DNA of 64,000 nucleotides from JAHRAW01 sp965203265 (GCA_965203265.1 CBDBBV010000002.1:1736001-1800000), one strand, 5' to 3'. Shown: positions 37,016 through 46,405, counted from the stretch's first letter. Notes: generated from the letters alone by a model not told the origin. Numbers and translations: made by a program.

Positions 37016-39505
37016 ATGACCGAATCCTACAACCCCGCCGAAATCGAGCCCGATGTGCAGCGATATTGGGCGGAAAACCAGTCCTTCGCGGTAACCGAGG
37101 ATGCGAGTCGGGAGAAATTCTACTGCTTGTCCATGCTGCCCTATCCGTCCGGCCAGCTGCATATGGGGCATGTGCGCAACTACACCATCGGCGATGTGAT
37201 CAGTCGCTACCAGCGCATGTTGGGTAAGAATGTGCTGCAGCCCATGGGCTGGGACGCCTTCGGCCTGCCCGCCGAGAACGCCGCCATCGAGCGGCAACTG
37301 GCACCGGCCAAATGGACCTACGCCAACATCGAATACATGAAGGGGCAGCTGCAACGCCTCGGCTTCGCCTACGACTGGAATCGGGAACTGGCCACTTGCG
37401 CGCCCGAGTACTATCGCTGGGAACAGTGGTTCTTCAACCGCTTGCTGGACAAGGGCTTGGCCTACAAGAAAATGGCGATGGTCAACTGGGATCCGGTGGA
37501 GCAAACCGTGCTGGCGAACGAGCAGGTGGAGAATGGTCGCGGCTGGCGCTCCGGCGCGGTGGTCGAGCGGCGCGAGGTATCCCAGTGGTTCATCCGCATC
37601 ACCGACTACGCAGAGGAACTGCTCAACGACATCGACAAACTGGACGGCTGGCCGGAAGCGGTCAAGACCATGCAGCGAAATTGGATCGGCCGTTCCGAGG
37701 GGGTCGAATTCGGCTTCGAGGTCGAGGGGGAGACGGAGAAATTGGAAGTCTACACCACCCGCCCCGACACCATCATGGGCATCACCGCGATATTCGTCGC
37801 CGGCGAACATCCGCTCGCCTGCCGCGCGGCTCGAGCCGGCGGCAAGCGCGCCGCGGCCATCGCCGACTTCGTGGCGGAATGCCGCAACGCCACGACCGCC
37901 GAGGCCGAGCTGGAAACCATGGAAAAGAAGGGCGTGCCGTTGGGCATCGCCGCCACACACCCCATCAGCGGCGAGCGCATCGACATCTGGGCGGCCAATT
38001 TCGTGCTCATGGGATACGGCACCGGCGCAGTCATGGCGGTACCGGCGCACGATCAGCGCGACTGGGACTTCGCCACGCGCCACGGCATCGAAATCCGCCC
38101 GGTGATCCGCCCGCCCGACGGCGCGCGGCACGATTTCGGCCAATCCGCGCTCACCACCAAGGAGGGCACGCTGATCCATTCCGGAGAATTCGACAACTTG
38201 AACTTCGCCCAGTCCTTCGACGCCATCGCCGATCACCTCGAACAAGCCGGGCTCGGCCGGCGCGCGGTGAAATACCGCCTGCGCGACTGGGGGGTTTCCC
38301 GCCAGCGATACTGGGGCTGCCCGATTCCGGTGATGTACGACCGCGACGACAATGTGGTGCAAGTGCCGGATGCGGACTTGCCGGTGCTGCTGCCCGAGGA
38401 GACCGACTTCGCCGGAGTGAAACCGCTCAAGGACAATGCGGATTTCCGCCACACCAAGTTGCCCGAAAGCGCGGCGCAGGCGTTTCGCGAGACCGACACC
38501 TTCGACACCTTCGTCGAATCGTCCTGGTATTTCCACCGCTACTGCTGCCCCGGCGCCGACCGCGCCATGCTCGATCGGCGGGTGAATTACTGGATGCCGG
38601 TGGATCAATACATCGGCGGCATCGAGCACGCGGTGCTGCACCTGCTGTACGCCCGCTTCTTCCACAAACTGCTGCGCGACCTCGGTTTGGTCGAAAGCGA
38701 CGAGCCGTTCACCAACCTGCTGACTCAGGGGATGGTGCTCAAGGACGGCGCGAAGATGTCCAAGTCCAAGGGCAACACCGTCGATCCCCAATCCATGATC
38801 GATCGCCACGGCGCCGACACCGTGCGCCTGTTCATGATGTTCGCCTCGCCGCCGGAACAGGTGCTGGAATGGAACGACGACGCGGTTGCCGGCGCCCATC
38901 GCTTCCTGCGGCGGTGGTGGCAGCTGTGCCGCCGCAGCGTCGAAATTGTGGCGGCGGCGAAGCCGATTCTGGCGGACGCCGAGTGGGCCGCGGCGCTCAC
39001 CGACAAATCTGCGCTGGCTCTGCGGCGGCGCACCCACGCCATGTTGCAGCGCGCCAATCGGGATTACCGCAAATTCCAGTACAACACGGTCATCGCCGCC
39101 TGCATGGAACTGCTGAACGCCCTCGATAAATTCGATCCGGCCGACAACCCCCAATGCGCCGCAGTGTTGCGCGAGGGGCTGCTCGCCATGACGCGCGTGA
39201 TGGCGCCGATCACGCCGCACATCGCCCACCGCATCTGGCGCGACCTCGGCGAATCCGGCGATGTCATCGACGCGCAATGGCCGCGCGCCGACGCCGCCGC
39301 GCTGGCGGGCGACACCCTCACGCTGGCGGTGCAGGTCAACGGAAAATTGCGCAGCCGCATCGAGGTGGCGGCCACCAGCAACGACGAGGAAGTGGAAAAC
39401 GCCGCGCGCGCCGATGAGCGGATTCGCAAGCACACCGCCGGCAAGACCATCTGCAAGGTCATCGTGGTGCCCGGCAGATTGGTGAACCTCGTCGCGCGGG
39501 ACTGA
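37016..39505 (+). CDS. leuS: Leucyl-tRNA synthetase
   Basis: 829 residues. Class I aminoacyl-tRNA synthetase that charges tRNA-Leu in the cytoplasm. The HIGH signature is HMGH at residues 49-52 after LPYPSGQL, and the KMSKS loop is at residues 580-584. Between them lies the CP1 editing domain with TTRPDTIMG and GTGAVMAVPAHD. The C-terminal end (VQVNGKLRSRI, KVIVVPGRLVNLV) is typical of bacterial LeuRS. ATG 37016 is chosen over the in-frame TTG at 37001 because family members start MTE/MQE..Y.P..IE. First gene of a tight operon with lptE and holA. Length is slightly short of E. coli LeuRS, with all core motifs present. Confidence 0.98.
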   Translation: MTESYNPAEIEPDVQRYWAENQSFAVTEDASREKFYCLSMLPYPSGQLHMGHVRNYTIGDVISRYQRMLGKNVLQPMGWDAFGLPAENAAIERQLAPAKWTYANIEYMKGQLQRLGFAYDWNRELATCAPEYYRWEQWFFNRLLDKGLAYKKMAMVNWDPVEQTVLANEQVENGRGWRSGAVVERREVSQWFIRITDYAEELLNDIDKLDGWPEAVKTMQRNWIGRSEGVEFGFEVEGETEKLEVYTTRPDTIMGITAIFVAGEHPLACRAARAGGKRAAAIADFVAECRNATTAEAELETMEKKGVPLGIAATHPISGERIDIWAANFVLMGYGTGAVMAVPAHDQRDWDFATRHGIEIRPVIRPPDGARHDFGQSALTTKEGTLIHSGEFDNLNFAQSFDAIADHLEQAGLGRRAVKYRLRDWGVSRQRYWGCPIPVMYDRDDNVVQVPDADLPVLLPEETDFAGVKPLKDNADFRHTKLPESAAQAFRETDTFDTFVESSWYFHRYCCPGADRAMLDRRVNYWMPVDQYIGGIEHAVLHLLYARFFHKLLRDLGLVESDEPFTNLLTQGMVLKDGAKMSKSKGNTVDPQSMIDRHGADTVRLFMMFASPPEQVLEWNDDAVAGAHRFLRRWWQLCRRSVEIVAAAKPILADAEWAAALTDKSALALRRRTHAMLQRANRDYRKFQYNTVIAACMELLNALDKFDPADNPQCAAVLREGLLAMTRVMAPITPHIAHRIWRDLGESGDVIDAQWPRADAAALAGDTLTLAVQVNGKLRSRIEVAATSNDEEVENAARADERIRKHTAGKTICKVIVVPGRLVNLVARD

Positions 39506-39530
39506 CGCCGCCGCGCCCGTGCCCAGATTC

Positions 39531-40037
39531 ATGCGCCCGGCGTTACTCGCCTGTCTATCTCTGCCGCTGATGGCCGCCTGCGGCTTCCATCTGCGCGGCG
39601 ACCTCGACCTGCCGCCCGAATTGGCGCGGGTGCAGGTTACCGGCGCGGATCGGGAGTTGGTCGAAAGCGTGTCCGCGGCACTGGCGCGGGTTGGGGCGAT
39701 TGTGGTGGATTCCGCCTCCGCCTCTTTCACCGACTCCACCGACTCCACCCACCTCGCCGTGCGCGCCGCCCCCCTCGAACGCGCGGTGCTGACCACCGAC
39801 GCCAATGGCCGGGCGACCGCGTATACCTTCTCCTACACGGTCTTCTACACGGTTACCGTCTCCGGCAGCGACGGCGATGGCGAAAGCGCGCGACCGACTC
39901 AATCCGTCTCCCTGCAACGTTCCTTCGATTACGCCCCGACCCAACAGTTGCAGAGCGAGCAAGAGGAACTTTTTCTGGCAAGCGAAATGCGGCGGGAAGC
40001 GGCGGCGCGCATCGTGCGGCGGCTGGCGCGTCTCTGA
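39531..40037 (+). CDS. lptE: LPS-assembly lipoprotein LptE
   Basis: 168 residues. Outer-membrane lipoprotein that plugs and helps fold LptD in the LPS translocon. A lipoprotein signal is visible: MRPALLACLSLPLMAAC with a lipobox ending LMAAC, followed by GFHLRG, the classic start of mature LptE/RlpB. The C-terminal helix (EEELFLASEMRREAAARIV-like) is also family-typical. ATG 39531 gives a normal signal peptide; GTG 39519 would add four residues. It lies 25 bases after leuS and 17 before holA, the usual gammaproteobacterial order. A central Ser/Thr/Asp stretch (TDSTDST) is a small oddity. Confidence 0.93.
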   Translation: MRPALLACLSLPLMAACGFHLRGDLDLPPELARVQVTGADRELVESVSAALARVGAIVVDSASASFTDSTDSTHLAVRAAPLERAVLTTDANGRATAYTFSYTVFYTVTVSGSDGDGESARPTQSVSLQRSFDYAPTQQLQSEQEELFLASEMRREAAARIVRRLARL

Positions 40038-40054
40038 TCCGGTTGGCCGACGCC

Positions 40055-41080
40055 ATGCGCCTCAGTCTCACCTCCCTGTCGAATCAACTTGGCCGTGGCT
40101 TGGCGCCGCTGTATCACCTGTTCGGCAGCGAGACCCTGTTGGTCGAAGAGGCGCTCGACCAAATTCGCCAACAGGCGCGGGCGCAGGGTTTCGGCGAGCG
40201 CATCTGCCATACTCTGGAGCCGGGATTCGACTGGAATCGCATGATAGTCGGCAACCGCACCCTGTCGCTGTTCGCCGACAAGCGCATAGTGGAACTGCGC
40301 ATGCCCACGGGCAAACCGGGGGTCGGCGGCGACCGCGCGCTGATTCAATGCGTCGAATCCATTTCTCCGGACGACACCGTGCTGTTGCTGATCAGCGGCG
40401 CCATCGAAAAACGTGCGCAGAGCACCAAGTGGTTCAAGACGGTGGAGTCCGCCGGCGTGGTGGTGGAGTGTCCGAGCATCCCCGCGGCGCAACAGCCCGA
40501 ATGGATCAGCCGACGCATGCGCGCCCAGGGATTGCAATTCGATTTCGAGGCGGCCGAGCGGCTGAGCTATTTCGTCGAGGGCAATCTGCTGGCCGCCGCG
40601 CAGGAAATCGATCTGCTGGCGCTGTTGTCGCCTCGGCGCAAGATCACCAGCGAGGCGGTGGAGAGCATCATCGCCGACCACGCGCGCTTCACCGTGTACA
40701 CATTCGTCGACGCCTGCCTCGCCGGCTCGCCCCATCGGTGCACGCGCATCCTGCAAAGTTTGCGGCGAAATCAGGCCGAGCCGGTGTTGGTGTTGTGGGC
40801 GCTGACGCGGGAAATCCGAACCTTGTGCCATCTGTCCGCCGCCATGGCGCGCGGCGCAAGGCCGCAGGAATTGTACCGGCGTCACGGCGTGTGGCGCAGC
40901 CGCGAAGGGCTGGTCGGCGGCGCGCTGCGGCGTCTTTCCCAAGCGAGTTGGGAAAACCTGCTGCGGCGGCTGGCACGCGCCGATCTCATGCTCAAGGGTC
41001 GGGCGCCGCTGCAGCGCCACACCATCTGGGAAGAGATCGAGGACATCGGCCTGCGCATGTGCGGGCTGCGAATCCACTGA
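40055..41080 (+). CDS. holA: DNA polymerase III delta subunit
   Basis: 341 residues. The delta subunit of the clamp loader opens the beta sliding clamp during replication. The N-terminal YHLFGSETLLVEEALDQIR and the middle VVVECPSI...WISRRM region are typical, and the C-terminal helical domain (VLVLWALTREIR) matches the delta collar region. ATG 40055 is used rather than TTG 40043. It follows lptE by 17 bases, as in many gammaproteobacteria, so it is probably cotranscribed with leuS and lptE. Confidence 0.93.
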   Translation: MRLSLTSLSNQLGRGLAPLYHLFGSETLLVEEALDQIRQQARAQGFGERICHTLEPGFDWNRMIVGNRTLSLFADKRIVELRMPTGKPGVGGDRALIQCVESISPDDTVLLLISGAIEKRAQSTKWFKTVESAGVVVECPSIPAAQQPEWISRRMRAQGLQFDFEAAERLSYFVEGNLLAAAQEIDLLALLSPRRKITSEAVESIIADHARFTVYTFVDACLAGSPHRCTRILQSLRRNQAEPVLVLWALTREIRTLCHLSAAMARGARPQELYRRHGVWRSREGLVGGALRRLSQASWENLLRRLARADLMLKGRAPLQRHTIWEEIEDIGLRMCGLRIH

Positions 41081-41113
41081 GCGGGCGCCTCGTCCCTCGT
41101 TAGTAGTCGATAG

Positions 41114-41119
41114 TATAAT
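41114..41119 (+). promoter_or_regulatory. Putative -10 element upstream of proA
   Basis: Perfect TATAAT in the 67-base gap between holA and proA, 28 bases before the ATG. The position 17 bases upstream (CGTCCC) is not a good -35, so the call rests on the -10 alone. Confidence 0.4.
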
Positions 41120-41147
41120 CCCCGGCTTTCCACCATCCTTCCCGCCG

Positions 41148-42443
41148 ATGGCAATGCAGAACAAAAGCGCGCAATCGCCCGATCTGAGCGACCTGAGCGC
41201 CTACATGCGACAACTGGGGCACGCGGCGCGCGACGCGGCGGCGGTGATTGCCGACGCCGCCACCGGCGACAAGAATGCCGCGCTGAACGCCGTCGGGCAG
41301 AGTTTGCTGGACAACACCGCCGCCATCCGCAAGGCCAACGTTGCCGACCTGCAAGCCGGCAAGTGCCGCAATCTGAGCGACGCCCTGATGGATCGGCTGG
41401 CTCTGGACGACGACCGCATCGCCGCCATGGCGGAAGGCTGCCGTCAGGTCGCCCAACTGCCCGACCCGGTGGGGGAGGTCAGCGAAATGGCGTATCGTCC
41501 GAGCGGCATTCAGGTCGGCAAAATGCGCGTGCCGCTGGGGGTAATCGGCATCATCTACGAATCCAGACCCAATGTGACCATCGACGCCGCCATACTCTGC
41601 CTGAAGGCGGGCAATGCGGTGATATTGCGCGGCGGCTCCGAGGCGATCCATTCCAACCTGGCCATCGCCGAATCCCTGCACGCCGGCCTGCGTTGTGCCG
41701 GGCTGCCGGAAACGGTCGTGCAGCTGGTCGAAACCACCGATCGCGCCGCGGTCGGCGCATTGGTTACTATGCCGGAATATGTCGATATGGTGGTGCCCAG
41801 AGGCGGCCGGAGCCTGATCGAGCGCATCGGCCGGGAAGCCTCGGTGCCGCTGCTCAGGCATCTCGACGGCCTGTGCCATGTCTATGTGGACGACGACGCC
41901 GATCCGGCCAAGGCCGTGGCGGTCGCCTACAACGCCAAGGCGCGGCGCTACGGCATCTGCGGTGCCATGGAGACCCTGCTGCTGGCCGAGGGGATCGCCC
42001 CGATGGTGTTGCCGCAGTTGGCGCAGCGCTATGCGGACGCGGGCATCGAGCTGCGCGGCTGCGAACGATCCCGAGCGATGGTGGCGCAGATGAAACCGGC
42101 CACCGAGGAAGACTGGCGTAGCGAGTATCTGGACGCCATTCTCTCGGTGCGGATAGTGGGCGACCTCGCGCAAGCCATCGAACACATCAACACCTACGGC
42201 TCCCACCACACCGACTCCATCGTCACCGAGAATCTGGCGCACAGCCGAACCTTCCTGCGTCAGGTGGATTCCAGTTCGGTCATGGTCAACGCCTCGACCC
42301 AGTTCGCCGACGGCTTCGAATACGGACTCGGCGCGGAAATCGGCATCAGCACCGACAAACTGCACGCTCGCGGCCCGGTCGGTTTGGCGGGGCTGACCAG
42401 TCAGAAGTACATTGTTCTGGGGGACGGCCACATCCGCCCCTGA
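41148..42443 (+). CDS. proA: Glutamate-5-semialdehyde dehydrogenase (gamma-glutamyl phosphate reductase)
   Basis: 431 residues. Reduces gamma-glutamyl phosphate to glutamate-5-semialdehyde with NADPH in proline synthesis. Characteristic stretches include VPLGVIGIIYESRPNVT, the Rossmann motif NAVILRGGSEA and the C-terminal SSVMVNASTQFADG. The catalytic Cys is C271 in GICGAMETLL; most homologues have CNAMETL, so the Asn after Cys is Gly here. proB is not in the window. The gene has its own TATAAT and converges on engB 43 bases downstream. Confidence 0.97.
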   Translation: MAMQNKSAQSPDLSDLSAYMRQLGHAARDAAAVIADAATGDKNAALNAVGQSLLDNTAAIRKANVADLQAGKCRNLSDALMDRLALDDDRIAAMAEGCRQVAQLPDPVGEVSEMAYRPSGIQVGKMRVPLGVIGIIYESRPNVTIDAAILCLKAGNAVILRGGSEAIHSNLAIAESLHAGLRCAGLPETVVQLVETTDRAAVGALVTMPEYVDMVVPRGGRSLIERIGREASVPLLRHLDGLCHVYVDDDADPAKAVAVAYNAKARRYGICGAMETLLLAEGIAPMVLPQLAQRYADAGIELRGCERSRAMVAQMKPATEEDWRSEYLDAILSVRIVGDLAQAIEHINTYGSHHTDSIVTENLAHSRTFLRQVDSSSVMVNASTQFADGFEYGLGAEIGISTDKLHARGPVGLAGLTSQKYIVLGDGHIRP

Positions 42444-42486
42444 TTTTCGCGTTGTTCGGTGGCCACGCGCCTAGCCCCACTAACCC

Positions 42487-43083
42487 TTAGCGCGACAGCC
42501 AGCCGGAAATGACCTGCACGGCCTGCTCGACCCCCTGCCGATCGACCGCCGAAAACAGCTGAACCGTGGTTCCCGCTTCCCTCTCGAGTTGCGCGCGTGT
42601 CTGCGCCAGCGCGCGGCACGCCGCGCCGCGTTTGTATTTGTCCGCCTTGGTCAGGAGAATGTGCACCGGCAGGTCGAGTTCCCGGCAGTACCCCAGCATG
42701 ACCTGATCGAGTTCGGTCAGCGGGCGGCGAATGTCCATCGGCACCACCAGCGCCTTCAGGCATTCGCGCCCCGCCAGATAGTCGTCGGTGATGCGTGCCC
42801 AGCGCTGGCGCAAGCCGCGCGGTGCCTTGGCGTAGCCGTAGCCCGGCAGATCGACCAGTCGGTGGGCGGCGTCGAGGTCGAAGAACACGATCTGCTGGGT
42901 GCGCCCCGGAGTCTTGCTGGCGCGCGCCAACCGCCGCTGATTGACGATGGCGTTGATGGCGCTCGACTTGCCCACATTGGAGCGACCGGCGAACGCCACC
43001 TCGGCGCCGCGATCCGGCGGCCATTGATTCCGGCGGTGGGCGGCGAGCGTATAGGTCGCCTTGGTGAAATCGATGGAGGGCAA
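42487..43083 (-). CDS. engB: Ribosome biogenesis GTPase EngB (YihA/YsxC)
   Basis: 198 residues. TRAFAC-class GTPase for large-subunit assembly. G1 is AGRSNVGKSS, the switch I region has KTPGRTQ, G3 is DLPGYGYA, G4 is LTKADK and G5 is FSAV. The length matches the family. It is divergent from the cytochrome c4 gene with about 120 bases between, the arrangement seen in many gammaproteobacteria. Confidence 0.96.
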   Translation of the reverse strand: MPSIDFTKATYTLAAHRRNQWPPDRGAEVAFAGRSNVGKSSAINAIVNQRRLARASKTPGRTQQIVFFDLDAAHRLVDLPGYGYAKAPRGLRQRWARITDDYLAGRECLKALVVPMDIRRPLTELDQVMLGYCRELDLPVHILLTKADKYKRGAACRALAQTRAQLEREAGTTVQLFSAVDRQGVEQAVQVISGWLSR

Positions 43084-43105
43084 GTTTTTTGCAGGGGAAT
43101 GTTGC

Positions 43106-43111
43106 TATAAT
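43106..43111 (+). promoter_or_regulatory. Putative -10 element of the cytochrome c4 gene
   Basis: TATAAT followed by CGCGCCCGATTT, about 95 bases before the cytochrome ATG, in the divergent engB/cytochrome gap. No convincing -35. The downstream context closely resembles that at 46360. Confidence 0.4.
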
Positions 43112-43206
43112 TCGCGCCCGATTTACGGCGCATTCCGCGTGAATCATACAAGAAGCCCGGACGGATGGGAAATCCGGCGGGTCGGGACCAATCCGAAGAT
43201 ATTGCA

Positions 43207-43830
43207 ATGATCCGTTCGCTGATTTCGCTCATTTCACTGGCCGCCGCCATGCTCATTGCGGGCGGCTCCGCAGCGCAGAGCGGTGCTCAGGGCGGCGATG
43301 TGGCGGCGGGCAAAGCAGCCGCGGCAACCTGCGCGGCGTGCCACGGCGCCGACGGCAACAGCCCCACCGATCAATTCCCCAATCTCGCCGGCCAAGTGCC
43401 CGGCTATATCGCCGATCAACTGGCCAAGTACAAATCTGGGGAGCGCGCGAATGCGATCATGTTGGGGTTGGTCGCCGCCCTTTCCACGGAGGATATGGCC
43501 AATCTGGACGCCTACTACGCCAGTCTGGAAGCGAAAAAAGGCGCCATCACGCCGGAGCAGGAAAAGGCCGCGCTGGCCGGCGGCAAAATCTACCGAGGCG
43601 GCTACAAACCCCACAACATCGCCGCCTGCATGGGCTGCCACGGCCCCGCTGGTCAAGGCATTCCCCCCGCCTTTCCAAGCCTCGCGGGGCAACACGCCGC
43701 ATACATCGAGGCGCAACTGCTGGCATACAAATCGGGGGCGCGCGTGAATCCGATGATGAACCAGATCGCCTTCCTGCTGTCCGAGCAACAGATCGCGGAA
43801 TTGGCGCTGTATATTTCGGCGCTGTATTAG
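43207..43830 (+). CDS. Dihaem cytochrome c4
   Basis: 207 residues. Periplasmic electron carrier to terminal oxidases. A Sec signal peptide is visible (SLISLAAAMLIAGGSAA), then two class I cytochrome domains with CAACH and CMGCH haem sites and Met ligand regions (NAIMLG and NPMMNQ). Each half has the family pattern FPxLAGQ...YIxxQL..YKSG. ATG 43207 is used because it gives a clean signal peptide; an upstream in-frame ATG at 43165 would add 14 hydrophilic residues. Located divergently from engB. Confidence 0.95.
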   Translation: MIRSLISLISLAAAMLIAGGSAAQSGAQGGDVAAGKAAAATCAACHGADGNSPTDQFPNLAGQVPGYIADQLAKYKSGERANAIMLGLVAALSTEDMANLDAYYASLEAKKGAITPEQEKAALAGGKIYRGGYKPHNIAACMGCHGPAGQGIPPAFPSLAGQHAAYIEAQLLAYKSGARVNPMMNQIAFLLSEQQIAELALYISALY

Positions 43831-43886
43831 AACGAAACTTGTACGCATAACTAGCGAAAGGGGTTCCACTATACGGCTTGGTTCAT

Positions 43887-44717
43887 ATGATGCTGACGTT
43901 TGAAACGCGCCCCATTACTGTCCTCACCGGCGATTGCCGTGAAGCCCTGCGGGAAGTTGCGGAATCGTCGGTTCAATGTTGCGTAACTTCTCCGCCGTAT
44001 TGGGGGCTTCGGGATTACGAGCATGAGGCGCAAATCGGCTCCGAAGAATCGCCGATCGAGTATGTCGAAAACCTTGTCGATGTGTTTCGCGAGGTTCGGC
44101 GCGTTCTGCGCCCCGATGGCTTGATCTGGCTCAACATCGGCGATGGCTATGCCCGCAACGGTGGCACAGGCACTCACGGCCCCAACGCGATTGTCGGCAA
44201 CACTCGCAAGCTCATTCAGCATCGGAATTGCAAGGTTCCTCCGGTATGGGGCCTCAAAGCGCTCGATCTAATGGGCATACCCTGGCGTGTTGCCTTTGCG
44301 CTTCAGCAAGACGGCTGGTTTCTCCGCTCGCATATCACATGGATAAAGACGGCCGCCATGCCGGAGAGCGTGAAAAACCGACCGACGCGCTCGACCGAAG
44401 ACATATTCTTGTTTTCGGCTTCGCCGAAGTATTTCTACAACGCGGACGGGGTTCGACAAGACACCGGTGCCAATCTTCGGAACTATTGGCTCATTGGTCC
44501 CGATCCGAACAAAGCCGGACATCCGGCAGCGTTTCCGCGCGAACTGGCGAGACGGTGCATCCTGCTCGGTTCTCGGCCGGGCGACACCGTGTTGGATCCG
44601 TTTGGAGGTTGTGGAACGACCGGAATCGTAGCCGAGAGTTTGGGGCGGGACTCGATCCTTGTCGAGCTCTCGCAAAAATGGAGCGAGGTGATCGAGAGCC
44701 GAGCCAATGGCGCGTGA
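43887..44717 (+). CDS. Site-specific DNA methyltransferase (beta class, TSPPYW)
   Basis: 276 residues. SAM-dependent methyltransferase of the N4-cytosine/N6-adenine family. The catalytic motif TSPPYWGLRDY lies near the N-terminus and the SAM-binding motif DPFGGCGTTGIVAE near the C-terminus, the circularly permuted beta order. RVLRPDGLIWLNIGD lies between. The SPPY form is common for N4-cytosine enzymes, but the target base cannot be fixed from sequence alone. Start is uncertain among ATG 43887, ATG 43890 and TTG 43878. The 3' end overlaps the HNH gene by 11 bases, which argues for a restriction-modification pair. Base composition looks less GC-rich and codon use more mixed than in the neighbours, suggesting transfer. 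Confidence 0.88.
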   Translation: MMLTFETRPITVLTGDCREALREVAESSVQCCVTSPPYWGLRDYEHEAQIGSEESPIEYVENLVDVFREVRRVLRPDGLIWLNIGDGYARNGGTGTHGPNAIVGNTRKLIQHRNCKVPPVWGLKALDLMGIPWRVAFALQQDGWFLRSHITWIKTAAMPESVKNRPTRSTEDIFLFSASPKYFYNADGVRQDTGANLRNYWLIGPDPNKAGHPAAFPRELARRCILLGSRPGDTVLDPFGGCGTTGIVAESLGRDSILVELSQKWSEVIESRANGA

Positions 44718-45276
44718 GGGTAGTTCCAAGGCTCGAATTCTTGCCTTCTTTCTCGACAATCCCGGCGTGATTCTTCGCTCGCAAGATATTCGAGACGCCA
44801 GTGGTGGAGCCGTGGAGTGGGCGCGGCGATTGCGCGAACTTCGCTCTGCAGGATGGCGTATTCTCACCAACAACGACCGCGCAGATTTGAAATCGGGCGA
44901 GTATCTTCTCGAAGATGTAACGCCGCCGAAAAATTACCGCTTCGAGCGTCCCATATCCCGGCGATTGCGAGCGGAGGTCTTCGAACGCAATGGATTCACC
45001 TGCCAGATGTGCGGAATCGGCGCGGGCGATCCGATGGAAGACAGCAGGCGGGCGCGGCTGCATATCGGGCATATCAAGGATCGCTCGCATGGTGGCAAGG
45101 ACGAATTATCGAACCTTCGCGCCTTGTGCAGCGACTGCAATCAGGGCGCGAAGAATCTCGTTCAGGAGCCGCCTAGCTGGACCTGGTTGCTAGGCCAGTT
45201 GCGGCGGGCAACACAACATGACCAACGGGCGGCACTGGATTGGCTTAAGCGGAAATTCGGGGAAGATGGGGTATGA
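44707..45276 (+). CDS. HNH endonuclease, probable restriction partner
   Basis: 189 residues. The N-terminal part (residues 1-75) looks like a winged-helix module (ILAFFLDNPGVILRSQDIRD, then WARRLRELRSAGW). The C-terminal half is a zinc-type HNH nuclease: CQMCG, HIGHIKDRSHGGKDE, LSNLRALCSDCNQGAKN, with paired CxxC motifs. It begins inside the end of the methyltransferase gene, so the two are translationally coupled. Inference: a type II-like restriction enzyme recognising the same site as the methyltransferase. It is not a homing nuclease inside an intron, as the flanking genes are intact. Confidence 0.85.
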   Translation: MAREGSSKARILAFFLDNPGVILRSQDIRDASGGAVEWARRLRELRSAGWRILTNNDRADLKSGEYLLEDVTPPKNYRFERPISRRLRAEVFERNGFTCQMCGIGAGDPMEDSRRARLHIGHIKDRSHGGKDELSNLRALCSDCNQGAKNLVQEPPSWTWLLGQLRRATQHDQRAALDWLKRKFGEDGV

Positions 45277-45344
45277 CGGCACGAAAGCCGAAGAGTGGAA
45301 ATCTGCCCGCGTTATAAACTGGACGCGCCGGGGCGCGCCGGCTG

Positions 45345-46229
45345 CTACAAACCCTGCGGAATTTCCAACCCCTGCTGACGGCAGGCCGCTATCAGCGTGT
45401 TGCGTAACAGGCAGGCGATGGTCATGGGGCCGACTCCGCCGGGAACCGGCGTGATTCCGCCGGCCACGCCGAGCGCGGCGTCGAAATCCACATCGCCCAC
45501 CAATCGCGGCTTTCCCTCGGCGCCTTCGATGCGATTGATGCCCACATCGATGACCACCGCGCCCGCCTTGATCCAGTCGCCCTTGACCATCTGCGGCACG
45601 CCCACCGCCGCCACCAGAATATCGGCGCCGCGACACACCGCCGGCAGATCGCGGGTGCGCGAATGGGCGACGGTAACCGTGCAGTTTTCCCGCAGCAGCA
45701 GCATCGCCACCGGCTTGCCGACTATGTTCGATCTCCCCACCACCACCGCGTTGCTGCCGGAAAGGTCGCCCAGATACTGGCGCAGCAGCAACAGGCAACC
45801 GGCGGGGGTGCAGGGAACCAGAGAATCCTCGCCGATGGACAACCGCCCCACATTCTCGATGTGGAAGCCGTCCACATCCTTGTTGACATCGATGGCGTTG
45901 ATGACCTTGGCCGCGTCTATGTGCTTGGGCAGCGGCAGTTGAACCAGTATGCCGTGAACCGCGGGATCGCGATTCAGCCGCGCCACCAGCGCGAGCAGGT
46001 CGGCTTCGCCGGTCTCGGCGGGTAGGGCGTGCTCGAAGGACTGCATCCCGACCTCCACGGTCTGTCTTCCCTTGTTGCGGACATACACCTGACTGGCCGG
46101 ATCCTCCCCCACCAACACCACCGCCAACCCCGGCTGCAAGCCGTGTTCAGCCGCCAACCCGCCGACCATTTCACCAATGCGCGCCCGCAGGTCGGCGGCG
46201 GTCGCCTTGCCGTCGATAATGGTCGTCAT
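45345..46229 (-). CDS. folD: Bifunctional methylenetetrahydrofolate dehydrogenase/cyclohydrolase
   Basis: 294 residues. Interconverts 5,10-methylene-THF and 10-formyl-THF. Visible motifs: VGEDPASQVYVRNKGR with the catalytic Lys, QLPLPKH, DVDGFH, VVGRSNIVGKPVA for NADP, and the C-terminal TPVPGGVGPMTIACLL. ATG 46229 gives the family-length protein starting MTTIIDGK; an upstream in-frame ATG at 46274 would add 15 residues. Divergent from the fabD-like gene. Confidence 0.97.
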   Translation of the reverse strand: MTTIIDGKATAADLRARIGEMVGGLAAEHGLQPGLAVVLVGEDPASQVYVRNKGRQTVEVGMQSFEHALPAETGEADLLALVARLNRDPAVHGILVQLPLPKHIDAAKVINAIDVNKDVDGFHIENVGRLSIGEDSLVPCTPAGCLLLLRQYLGDLSGSNAVVVGRSNIVGKPVAMLLLRENCTVTVAHSRTRDLPAVCRGADILVAAVGVPQMVKGDWIKAGAVVIDVGINRIEGAEGKPRLVGDVDFDAALGVAGGITPVPGGVGPMTIACLLRNTLIAACRQQGLEIPQGL

Positions 46230-46359
46230 GGCGTGCTCGGCTTGATTCAGGGTATTGCGGGCTGGTTCGTTCATGGCAATGGATGGGTTGCGGGTTGCGG
46301 GGTGTTGCGCTACGCGCATTCGACCACAAATCGCCGTACCGCTCAAGGGCAATCCCCGC

Positions 46360-46365
46360 TATAAT
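46360..46365 (+). promoter_or_regulatory. Putative -10 element of the fabD-like gene
   Basis: TATAAT followed by CCGCCCCCGATTT, 40 bases before GTG 46406. This matches the layout before the cytochrome c4 gene (TATAAT, then CGCGCCCGATTT). No strong -35. Confidence 0.4.
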
Positions 46366-46405
46366 CCGCCCCCGATTTCCCGCCTCCCGCATTCCCTACC
46401 GCCCC

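Noticed and set aside
36623..39805. Minus-strand frame of 1,060 codons
   Set aside because: It is the antisense of leuS and lptE, which have clear family motifs; no domain is recognisable in the minus frame.
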